From assembly GCF_023544465.1 (NCBI RefSeq), contig NZ_JALPVL010000014.1, forward strand, positions 62,001-126,000: 64,000 bases of DNA, given 5' to 3'. The translations under genes were made by a program, and so were the position numbers. Of this stretch, positions 48,183-55,614 are shown in pieces. Position 1 is the stretch's first letter; the number at the start of each line of letters is the position of its first letter. Under the pieces are notes generated by a model. The model was not told where the DNA came from and did no database searches. It worked only from the letters and a program-made list of their open reading frames with translations. Source of the DNA: Paractinoplanes maris. GTDB lineage: Bacteria; Actinomycetota; Actinomycetes; Mycobacteriales; Micromonosporaceae.

Positions 48183-49376
48183 TTAAATGATTTTGGCTGT
48201 GCGCAAGCGCGCGCGCTCCGTTTCGTCCAGGCCCAGCAGGCCGCCGTACACCTCGTCGTTGTGCTCGCCCAGAGCCGGTCCGGCGGTCCGCACGGAACCG
48301 GGGGTGGCCGACAGCTTCGGGGTCGCGTTCTGCATCGGCAGTTCGCCGAAGTCGGGGTGCGGCACCGAGACGATCGCCTGGCGGGCCGCGAAGTGGGGGT
48401 CGGCGAACATGTCGCGGGCCCGGAAGATCCGCCCGGCCGGCACGCCGTTCTCGTGCAGGACGGCCAGCAGAGCCTCGGCGCCGAGCGTCGAGGTCCACTC
48501 GGCGATCAGCCCGTCGAGCTCGGCCATCGCGGCGCCGCGGGCGGAATGTGTGGCGTAGCGCGGGTCCTGGGCCAGCCCGGGCCGGCCCATCGCGGTGGCC
48601 AGGCGGCCGAACACGGTGTCCTGGTTGGCGGCGATCAGGATCAGGTCGCCGTCGCCGGTCGGATAGACGTTGCTGGGCGACACGTTGGGCAGGGTGGCTC
48701 CGGTGCGCTCGCGCTGATAGCCGGCCACCGCCCACTCGGGCAGCAGCGACTCCATCATCGCCAGCACGGCCTCGTAGATCGCCGAGTCGACGATCTGACC
48801 GCGCCCGGTGCTGGTGCGGGCGTGCACCGCCACCAGCGTGCCCAGGCAGGCGTACGTGGCCGCGAGCGAATCACCGAGCGAGATGCCCGCGCGCACCGGC
48901 GGCCCGCCGGGCTCCCCCATGACGTACCGGATCCCGCCCATGGCCTCGCCGATCGAGCCGAACCCGGCCCGGCTCGCATAGGGGCCGTCCTGGCCGTAAC
49001 CGGTGACCCGGGTGATGATCAGGCCCGGATTGGTCTGCCACAGCGTCTCGGGGGCCATGCCCCAGCGCTCCAGCGTGCCCGGCCGGAAGTTCTCGACCAC
49101 GATGTCGGCCGTGTCGATCAGCTGCCGGATCAGGGCCTGACCCTCGGGTGTCCGCAGATCACACGTGACCGACTTCTTGTTCCGCGCCACCACCGGCCAC
49201 CACAGCGATTTGCCGTGCGGTTTCTCCCGGCCCCACTGGCGCATCGGGTCGCCGCGCCCCGGGTCCTCCACCTTGACCACCTCGGCGCCGAAGTCGCCCA
49301 GCAGCTGCCCGCAGAACGGCCCGGCCAGGAGCTGCCCGAACTCGACCACCCGCAGATCTCCCAGCGGCCCGGTCAT
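48183..49376 (-). CDS. CaiB/BaiF family III CoA-transferase
   Basis: 397 aa. LRVVEFGQLLAGPFCGQLLG, ADFGAEVVKVEDPGRGDPMR, DIVVENFRPGTLERWGM and a catalytic Asp in GISLGDSLAATYACLG are all in place, with the usual C-terminal helix. It moves CoA between carboxylic acids. It overlaps the upstream GntR gene as ATGA. Its presence beside an HMG-CoA-lyase-like gene suggests that a carboxylic acid released by the amidohydrolases is activated to a CoA ester and then cleaved. Confidence 0.92.
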   Translation of the reverse strand: MTGPLGDLRVVEFGQLLAGPFCGQLLGDFGAEVVKVEDPGRGDPMRQWGREKPHGKSLWWPVVARNKKSVTCDLRTPEGQALIRQLIDTADIVVENFRPGTLERWGMAPETLWQTNPGLIITRVTGYGQDGPYASRAGFGSIGEAMGGIRYVMGEPGGPPVRAGISLGDSLAATYACLGTLVAVHARTSTGRGQIVDSAIYEAVLAMMESLLPEWAVAGYQRERTGATLPNVSPSNVYPTGDGDLILIAANQDTVFGRLATAMGRPGLAQDPRYATHSARGAAMAELDGLIAEWTSTLGAEALLAVLHENGVPAGRIFRARDMFADPHFAARQAIVSVPHPDFGELPMQNATPKLSATPGSVRTAGPALGEHNDEVYGGLLGLDETERARLRTAKII

Positions 49377-50014
49377 GAGCGTCCCCCCATCATCGTGGCG
49401 CGAGCGTTGTAGAGGTGGGCTCGCATGATCGCCTCGGCCCACTCCCCGGCGCCGGCCCGGACCGCGGCCACCATCTCGACGTGGTGGTGCAGGCTGCGCA
49501 GCAGCGCGTCCGGCGCGTAGTCGTGGAAGTTCTGAGTGACCACGGCCGCGTGGGTGACGCCGCGCAGCGCCTGGGCCAGCGGCGGGGAGCCGGCGGCGTC
49601 GATGAACAGGCCGTGGAACCGCCGGTTCAGCTCGACGATCACGGTCAGATCCTGGTGGCGCCCCGGCTTCCCGGCCCGCAGCATCGTGGTGGCCAGCTCG
49701 TCCAGCTCGGCGATCTGCTCCACATCGAGGTTGGGCACGGCCTGGCGTACGGCATAGGGCTCGAGCCGCAGCCGGAGCTCGAAGATCTCCCGCAACTGCT
49801 CGGCCGACCAGGTGGCGACCCGGGCCCCCCGGTGCGGCTGGATCTCGACCAGGCCCTCGGCGGCGAGCCGGGACAACGCCTCGCGGATCGGCGTGCGGCT
49901 CACCGACAGCCGCCCGGCCAGCTCGGCCTCGCCGAGCCGGGTGCCGGACGGGATCACCCCGGAGAGGATCTCGTCGCGCAGGGACTGCGCCGCCTGTTCC
50001 GCCGCTGGTCGCAC
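49373..50014 (-). CDS. GntR-family (FCD domain) repressor of the catabolic cluster
   Basis: 213 aa. Winged helix: AAQSLRDEILSGVIPSGTRL, GEAELAGRLSVSRTPIREAL, LVEIQPHRGARV. FCD effector domain: LEPYAVRQAVPNLDVE, NRRFHGLFIDAAGSPPL and HHHVEMVAAV with metal-binding His residues. The GTG at 50014 has AAGGAGG 4 nt away and is preferred to an ATG upstream inside the operator. Two copies of ATTGYATGCAAT flank the divergent promoters, as expected for an autoregulated FadR-subfamily repressor. Confidence 0.9.
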   Translation of the reverse strand: MRPAAEQAAQSLRDEILSGVIPSGTRLGEAELAGRLSVSRTPIREALSRLAAEGLVEIQPHRGARVATWSAEQLREIFELRLRLEPYAVRQAVPNLDVEQIAELDELATTMLRAGKPGRHQDLTVIVELNRRFHGLFIDAAGSPPLAQALRGVTHAAVVTQNFHDYAPDALLRSLHHHVEMVAAVRAGAGEWAEAIMRAHLYNARATMMGGRS

Positions 50015-50032
50015 CGGGCCTCCTTGCCGTTG

Positions 50033-50044
50033 ATTGCATGCAAT
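50033..50044. promoter_or_regulatory. GntR operator 1: ATTGCATGCAAT
   Basis: A 12-bp perfect palindrome 18 bp upstream of the GntR gene start. Its partner at 50096-50107 is 63 bp away, six helical turns, so both sites lie on the same DNA face. Confidence 0.7.
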
Positions 50045-50082
50045 CCTTGCCATGATCCCCGTGTTTCCGCAAGAGTGGCTCC

Positions 50083-50109
50083 ATGAAAACGTCGGATTGT
50101 ATGCAATGA
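50083..50109 (+). other. Possible 8-codon upstream ORF coupled to the lyase gene
   Basis: ATG AAA ACG TCG GAT TGT ATG CAA TGA reads MKTSDCMQ and its stop overlaps the lyase ATG as ATGA. The lyase has no ribosome-binding site, so re-initiation after this short frame is one way to translate it. A leaderless start is the alternative. Confidence 0.25.
50096..50107. promoter_or_regulatory. GntR operator 2: ATTGTATGCAAT, overlapping the lyase start codon
   Basis: Differs from operator 1 by one base. It overlaps the ATG of the lyase gene at 50106, so a bound repressor would block initiation or early elongation. Confidence 0.65.
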
Positions 50110-51023
50110 CGGTCTCGATCGTCGAGGTCGCCCCGCGCGACGGGCTCCAGAACGAGAGCGCCCTGGTGTCCACCCCGGACAAGCTGGCCCTGATCGGCAC
50201 GCTCGTGGCGAGCGGGGTCCGCCGCATCGAGGCGGTCAGCTTCGCCCACCCCCGGCGGGTGCCGCAGATGGCCGACGCCGAGTCGGTCGCGGCCGGGCTG
50301 CCGCGCGGGGCGGTGTCGTGGATCGGGCTGGTGCTCAACGAGCGCGGGCTCGACCGCGCCATCGCCGCCGGCCTGGACGAGGTCAACGTGGTGGTCGTCG
50401 CGACCGACACGTTCAGCGAGCGCAATCAGGGCGTCCCCACCGCCGGGGCGATCGCGGCCTGGTCCCGCATCGCCGGCCGGGCCCGCGAGGCCGGGCTGCG
50501 GACGACGGTGACCGTGGCGGCAGCGTTCGGCTGCCCGTTCGAGGGCGAGGTTCCGGTGTCCCGGGTCCGCTCGGTGATCGAGGCGTGCGCCGAGGCGGGA
50601 CCCGACGAGCTGGCCCTGGCCGACACGATCGGCGTGGGTGTGCCGGCCCAGGTCCGGGCCCTGCACGCGGTGGCCGATCTCGGCATCCCGTTGCGCTGGC
50701 ACTTCCACAACACCCGCAACACCGGCTACGCCAACGCGCTGGCCGCGGCCGAGCTGGCGGGCTCGGCGCCGGTGGCCCTGGACAGCAGCGCGGGTGGCAT
50801 CGGCGGCTGCCCCTTCGCCCCCGACGCGACCGGCAACATCGCCACCGAGGACCTGCTGTATCTGTTGCACCGCAGCGGCTTCGACACCGGCGTCGACATC
50901 GAGCCGCTGCTGCCGCTGGCTGCCCGCCTGGGTGAGCTGCTCGGCCACCAGGCCCCGGGTCAACTGGCCCGGGCCGGCCTCTTTCCCGGTTCCCTCCCGG
51001 ATTCCGTCTCCGGGGGCCGATGA
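50106..51023 (+). CDS. HMG-CoA lyase-like (DRE-TIM metallolyase) enzyme
   Basis: 305 aa. VSIVEVAPRDGLQNESALVS is the HMGL signature (R-D-G-L-Q with metal-binding Asp), SFAHPRRVPQMADAE follows, and VTVAAAFGCPFEGEV, LADTIGVGVPAQV, WHFHNTRNTGYANALAA (metal-binding HxH) and SSAGGIGGCPFAPDATGNIA complete the site including the mobile-loop Cys. It cleaves a 3-hydroxy-3-methylglutaryl-CoA-type ester. It is divergent from gntR, shares its operators and overlaps the next gene as ATGA. Confidence 0.92.
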   Translation: MTVSIVEVAPRDGLQNESALVSTPDKLALIGTLVASGVRRIEAVSFAHPRRVPQMADAESVAAGLPRGAVSWIGLVLNERGLDRAIAAGLDEVNVVVVATDTFSERNQGVPTAGAIAAWSRIAGRAREAGLRTTVTVAAAFGCPFEGEVPVSRVRSVIEACAEAGPDELALADTIGVGVPAQVRALHAVADLGIPLRWHFHNTRNTGYANALAAAELAGSAPVALDSSAGGIGGCPFAPDATGNIATEDLLYLLHRSGFDTGVDIEPLLPLAARLGELLGHQAPGQLARAGLFPGSLPDSVSGGR

Positions 51024-51640
51024 GTTTCCCCGCCGCCCCCGGTCTGGAAGGCATGGCGAAAATCATCTCGACCTTGTTCATCGCGGCCGACGGCGTAGCC
51101 GAGATCGACCCCGACTGGCACTTCCCGTATTTCGACGAGAACATGGGCCGCGCGGTGGCCGAGGACTACGACACCGCCGACGTCCTGCTGATCGGCCGGG
51201 AGACCTACGACAGCTTCGCCGGCGCCTGGCCCGAGCGCGAGGCCGCCGGCGGCGAGGACGCCCCGTTCGCCAAGCAGCTCGGCGACATCCGCAAGGTGGT
51301 CGCCTCCCGCCGCCCCCAGCGGTTCACCTGGCGCCACTCCGAGGTGATCGACGGCGACCTGCTCGACGCCGCCACCACCCTCAAGTCCGACCCCGCCGTC
51401 AACGGCATCCTCGTCCCCGGCTCGATCTCGGTGGTCCAGCAACTGCTGGCCGCCGGCCTGGTCGACGAACTACGCCTCTACGTCCACCCGGTGGCCGCCC
51501 GCAAGGGCCGCCGCCTCTTCGACGAGGGCGACACCCCGTACCACCTGAAGGTGACCACGACCGAGCTCTTCCCGACCGGCGTCATCCGAGTCATCTACAC
51601 CCCGGCCGGCGACATCGAGGGCAAGGTCGCGACCGAGTGA
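51020..51640 (+). CDS. Dihydrofolate reductase-like (RibD C-terminal) family protein
   Basis: 206 aa. KIISTLFIAADGVAEIDPDW, DVLLIGRETYDSFAGAWP, IRKVVASRR, NGILVPGSISVVQQLLAAGL and DELRLYVHPVAARKGRRLF are the motifs of the RibD-C/DHFR-like reductases common in actinobacteria. Real DHFR or riboflavin activity is doubtful. I use the ATG at 51020 (ATGA overlap with the lyase); an in-frame ATG at 51053 begins exactly at the conserved strand and is equally possible. A hairpin spans its stop codon. Confidence 0.85.
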   Translation: MSFPAAPGLEGMAKIISTLFIAADGVAEIDPDWHFPYFDENMGRAVAEDYDTADVLLIGRETYDSFAGAWPEREAAGGEDAPFAKQLGDIRKVVASRRPQRFTWRHSEVIDGDLLDAATTLKSDPAVNGILVPGSISVVQQLLAAGLVDELRLYVHPVAARKGRRLFDEGDTPYHLKVTTTELFPTGVIRVIYTPAGDIEGKVATE

Positions 51641-51661
51641 CCGCACCGGCGCCGGCGGTCA
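51638..51661. terminator. Hairpin spanning both convergent stop codons
   Basis: TGACCGC (51638-51644) pairs with GCGGTCA (51655-51661) around a GC-rich 10-nt loop. The arms include the TGA of the reductase-like gene and the stop of the Z1 gene. No T-tract is present, which is normal for high-GC actinobacteria. Confidence 0.4.
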
Positions 51662-54637
51662 GGGAGTGAGGTCGACGGTGGCTTCGCCCTGGGCGCCCTT
51701 GACCGTCCACTCGATGGTCGAGCGGCCGTTCGGAGTCGAGTCGGCCGGTGCGACCAGTGACAGCAGCGGGACCACATCATGTTTGGACACCGGCGACCCG
51801 GCCGGGAGCGGATCTTCACGGTCCAGGGTCAGATAGACCAGCAGACCGGCCGGTTTGCCGTGCTCAAGGCACAAGGCGTCGGCAGTCACATCGGCGACGC
51901 CGCTCTTCGAGCCGGCCAGACGATTGAGCGCATTGCGGTGCTTGGGGTCGCTGCCCGGAAACGTGTCCGGCCGGTCGCTACGCCGTTTCTTGTTGATCGC
52001 CTGGGCCGGGCCCAGACCGGGGAAGTCGTAGGTCGCCATGTTCTTGAGCTGAGGCCACACCACAACCGCCTGGTTGAGCCGCCCCTGGTTGAGCAGGCGG
52101 CGGTAGAACCGGACGACCGGATCGATGACCTCCCGGTACCCCTCGTTCCAGCGCAACTGCTCGAGCATTCGCACGAAAGCATCCGCCTCGACCGGCAGCA
52201 CCTTGGCCTCGAAGGTTCCCTCGACCTTGGGGCCGCGGCTGGACACGAAGTGCGCCGAGTTCTCCCGACCGGCCCGGGCGAGGAGCGGGACGATGAGGTC
52301 GTAGTTCGTCCGCTTGCCTTCGTCGTCGTCCTGGGCCGGTACGCCATAACGGTCCTTGAGGCTGCCCGACTCCCCGACCGTCCGGATGACGGCGTTGAAC
52401 ATCTTGGTGCGGGCCGCCGGCCTCAGGTAGGGCAGGTGCTGACTGACGATCGGCGGCACCTGCCACGGTTCGAGCGCCGACGCGCTGCCGTCCTCGGCGA
52501 CCGACTCGTACTCGGCGAGGCTCTCGCGCAGGGCCATCTCGTCGCGCATCAGGCCTTCGAACGCCTCGTAGAGATCGACCCGCTTGGGGGTGCCGGCCGG
52601 ATCCCGCCGGATGTAGAGGCGGACGAGGTCGCGGTAGCCCGGCCGGAACCCGAACCAGCGGCCGGCCTGCATGAGCGTGTCGCCCTGGAGAGCCCGGCGG
52701 GTGTAGAACGAGATGGTCAGGCCCTCGACCGTGAACCCGCGGCTCAGCTTGGCTCCGCCGATCAGGATCCGCCAGACCTTGTTGCGGTCGAAGTCGAGCT
52801 CCTGCTGATTCCGCTGTGCGACCTCGTCACTGTTCACGATCAGCACCGGGTTCCGGACCTCGCGGATCCGCCGGTAGGCCTCGCCCATCGGTCCGATCAG
52901 GTCGTCGAACGACCCGGGCACCGGGTAGCCGCCGGATCGGGCCCGGCAGACCGGCCGGTAATCGGACTCCCACAAAGCTTCCAGCCGGGCCAGCGAGGCC
53001 GCGGAGGTGTAATCCGCCTTCTTCCACACGTCGAGGACGAGTTCCGCCATCTCCTCGTGGTCGTCGTTGCGCACGGTCTCGTGGACCAGCATCGTGTGGT
53101 GCCGGTAATGCGCGGCCCCGGCCTGCTCGCGGAAGACTTTGATCGCGCCGGCCAGCACGAAGGAGTCGAGAGCGGCGAGCATCTCGGCCTCGCGCTGAGG
53201 CAGGTCGTCCGCGGTCTCCGGCGGCGGCCCGACCCGCCGGATGTAGGCCACTTCGTTGGAGGTGGCCGGGTCGTCCTTGGGATCCTCGCTGTTCCACTCG
53301 ACGTCGTGGAAGTGGCGGACGCCCATGTAATCGGCCGGCTCGGGGAGGGGCAGGATGAAGTTGCGCGGGAAAATGCCCTCGGCCTGCGGATCGACGAAGA
53401 CGTTGGCCGCCGGCGTGGCGGTGTACATGACCAGCTGGGCCCGCGGCAGCCGTTTGAGCAGATCGACGATGGCCTGGTTGATGGCGGTGCGTTCGTCGGT
53501 CTTGGCCGGGTTCTTGGTGTTGACCGACGCCAGATCGGACTCGTCGTCGACGATCAGCGTGGGCAGCTGATCCAGGCCTTTGCTCTTGGCCAGGTCCTTG
53601 GCCAGCTTGCGCAGCACGTGGGCGTTCTTCTTGACCACGAGCAGCCGCACCGGGGCGGACTGGAGATTGACCGGGTCGTAGTACGGCCGGCTGGAGTCCT
53701 TCGGGTACAGCTTCATCGTGCCCGGCCCGGCCGTCAGGATGTCGAAGTCCTTGTTGAGCCGGGTGAGCCGCTCGATGGCCGGATAGCCGAGGTCGCCGAA
53801 TCCGTCGCCGTGCCGGACGAACTCGTCCTGGGCCCAGCCCTCGTCGTCGGCGTAGTCGAACTCGGCCGCTGTCTCGCTCTCCACTCCCTCGAGCAGGTTC
53901 TCCCGCCCGACCAGCTCGCGGTCGATGCGTCGCTGGGTCTGTGAGCGCAGCAGCTCGATGGTCCCGGTCATCACGATGACGAGGCGGTAGCCGGCGTCGA
54001 TGGCCTTGGCGATGACACCGGTGAAGTTCGCCGTCTTGCCGCTCTGCACATAGCCGACGACGAGGCCCTTCTTCTGCAGATGCTCCGCCGGCCCGGCCTT
54101 GGTGGGGTCGGCGATGCGCCGGATGACCTTGGTGGTCGCCTCATCCAGCTCGGCCACGGTGCCACCGTGCCAGCCCCGCTGGTCGAGCAGGTAGTCACGG
54201 TAGTGGGGCCAATAGAACGCCCACTGCTCGAGCCGCTTCCCCTCGTACCACGGAACCCATTCCTCGTTGATCGGTCCCGGAGGCTTCACAGTGGCGACCG
54301 GCGCCAGCAGGTCGAGGCGAGCCGCGGCGCCGGCCGGGAGCCGCAACCTCTCATAAACCCACTGACGGCGCTCAGCCGTTCGCGGTGCGGTGCCCTCGGC
54401 CTTCCAAGCCGGGTCCTCCGCGAGATCCCACTCGGCCAGCAGCAGAGCCAGATGGCGCAGGGCAGCGCTGCTCTGTTGATTGTGTGCCAGCAGGAGTTGC
54501 TCGAGGTCGTCGGCGGTGGCGGGCGGCAGGTCGTCGTCGAGGTAGGCGTTCATCGGTTTGAGCAGAGCGGACGGGCCGTTCTTGCGCAGTCCGGTGACGG
54601 CACTGTCGAGAGCGGTCTCCCAGGCGGCAATGGTCAC
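51659..54637 (-). CDS. Z1-domain superfamily 2 helicase-like protein (MZA-type system)
   Basis: 992 aa. Walker A GYVQSGKTANFTGVIAKAID is at residues 195-214, TGTIELLRSQTQRRIDREL follows, the DExx-like box is LIVDDESDLASVNTKNP, and motif III is VMYTATPAANVFVD. The Z1 domain follows with ILIGGAKLSRGFTVEGLTIS, FYTRRALQGDTLMQAGRWFG and FRPGYRDLVRLYI, the family's helicase-C-like signature. Z1 proteins were recognised as helicases of restriction-type systems with MutL/MORC-like ATPases. The GTG start at 54637 overlaps the nuclease-like gene as GTGA. It is the last gene of a three-gene operon. Confidence 0.9.
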   Translation of the reverse strand: MTIAAWETALDSAVTGLRKNGPSALLKPMNAYLDDDLPPATADDLEQLLLAHNQQSSAALRHLALLLAEWDLAEDPAWKAEGTAPRTAERRQWVYERLRLPAGAAARLDLLAPVATVKPPGPINEEWVPWYEGKRLEQWAFYWPHYRDYLLDQRGWHGGTVAELDEATTKVIRRIADPTKAGPAEHLQKKGLVVGYVQSGKTANFTGVIAKAIDAGYRLVIVMTGTIELLRSQTQRRIDRELVGRENLLEGVESETAAEFDYADDEGWAQDEFVRHGDGFGDLGYPAIERLTRLNKDFDILTAGPGTMKLYPKDSSRPYYDPVNLQSAPVRLLVVKKNAHVLRKLAKDLAKSKGLDQLPTLIVDDESDLASVNTKNPAKTDERTAINQAIVDLLKRLPRAQLVMYTATPAANVFVDPQAEGIFPRNFILPLPEPADYMGVRHFHDVEWNSEDPKDDPATSNEVAYIRRVGPPPETADDLPQREAEMLAALDSFVLAGAIKVFREQAGAAHYRHHTMLVHETVRNDDHEEMAELVLDVWKKADYTSAASLARLEALWESDYRPVCRARSGGYPVPGSFDDLIGPMGEAYRRIREVRNPVLIVNSDEVAQRNQQELDFDRNKVWRILIGGAKLSRGFTVEGLTISFYTRRALQGDTLMQAGRWFGFRPGYRDLVRLYIRRDPAGTPKRVDLYEAFEGLMRDEMALRESLAEYESVAEDGSASALEPWQVPPIVSQHLPYLRPAARTKMFNAVIRTVGESGSLKDRYGVPAQDDDEGKRTNYDLIVPLLARAGRENSAHFVSSRGPKVEGTFEAKVLPVEADAFVRMLEQLRWNEGYREVIDPVVRFYRRLLNQGRLNQAVVVWPQLKNMATYDFPGLGPAQAINKKRRSDRPDTFPGSDPKHRNALNRLAGSKSGVADVTADALCLEHGKPAGLLVYLTLDREDPLPAGSPVSKHDVVPLLSLVAPADSTPNGRSTIEWTVKGAQGEATVDLTP

Positions 54638-55614
54638 GTCGCGCTCCCGGTCACAAACGCGTCGCCCGGCGACGGTGGCCGGCCGGGCTCGAGGGTGGTC
54701 ACATCGATCGCGTAGCTGGCGCCGACGATCAGCGACGGCTGAGCGCACCCGCGCTGGATCACCGCGCGGTTCAGCACCGGAAAGCCGCCGTCGACCTCGT
54801 ACGCCGTCGCCGCGCTGCGCAGCCTCCGGCAGTCCTGATAGAGCGGACGGTCGCGCTCGCGCCAGCCGGCCAGGCCCAGCGAGATGTCGAGCGCGCCCAC
54901 TTCGGGTCCGGCCGCGGTGCGTACGTCGTCGATCAGCCCGGCCAGGCTGCGTCCGACGACCGGCGTGGCCGCCGTGATCTGTATCGAGACCAGCCAGAGC
55001 GGCGTGCCCGGGGTGGGTTGCAACTGCTCCAGGCTGCCGATCGTGTGGCGGCGGGATTCCGTACGGGTCGTCTTGACCTCGAAGCAGGCACCGGGAAACA
55101 CGAAGTCGTGCTCGTTGCGGGCGAAACCCTTCCACGCCGGCACCGCCGCCCCGGGACCGACCTCGCGGATGCACGACTCCAGGAAGAGCATCTCGCCGTA
55201 GAGGCCGGTCTGTTTCTCGGCCGACAGACTGCCGACCCGGGTGAGCAGGTCGCCGAACGTGGTGAGCGACGACCGGACCGCCGCGCCGAACGGCAACCCG
55301 TCCTGCTGGATCAGGTCGGCGATGTCGCTGAGCAGAAGGTAGGCCTCGTATTCGCTGTCGCCGTAGCGGATCAGCAACTCGGTCCACTCCGCACCCTCGT
55401 CGCGGACGACCCGGGCCTCGACGTACTCGTAGAGCGAGAGGTCGGGTGGCTCCTGGCCGTCGTGCGGGGTGCGCAGCGCCATCTCGCGGCGCGGCGGGTC
55501 GATGTCGATGCGGCAGCGGGGGTTGCCGGGGACGCCGATGGCCGCGGGCGCTCCGGCCAGATAGTCGGCCAGGGCCTCGCGGGACAGATGCCGTTCGGCG
55601 ATGGGCGCGCTCAT
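54634..55614 (-). CDS. DUF4420-type PD-(D/E)XK motif protein (MZA-type system)
   Basis: 326 aa. The predicted nuclease core is Glu141 in KQTGLYGEMLFLESCI, Asp170 in NEHDFVFPGACFEVKTTRTE and Glu179-x-Lys181 in the same segment, in the E...D...ExK order of PD-(D/E)XK enzymes. Flanking regions (LSLYEYVEARVV; EYEAYLLLSDIADLIQQDG) match the family's N-terminal domain, which precedes the core in MZA-associated proteins. ATG at 55614 and GTGA at the end overlap both neighbours, so the three subunits are probably made in a fixed ratio. Confidence 0.88.
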   Translation of the reverse strand: MSAPIAERHLSREALADYLAGAPAAIGVPGNPRCRIDIDPPRREMALRTPHDGQEPPDLSLYEYVEARVVRDEGAEWTELLIRYGDSEYEAYLLLSDIADLIQQDGLPFGAAVRSSLTTFGDLLTRVGSLSAEKQTGLYGEMLFLESCIREVGPGAAVPAWKGFARNEHDFVFPGACFEVKTTRTESRRHTIGSLEQLQPTPGTPLWLVSIQITAATPVVGRSLAGLIDDVRTAAGPEVGALDISLGLAGWRERDRPLYQDCRRLRSAATAYEVDGGFPVLNRAVIQRGCAQPSLIVGASYAIDVTTLEPGRPPSPGDAFVTGSAT

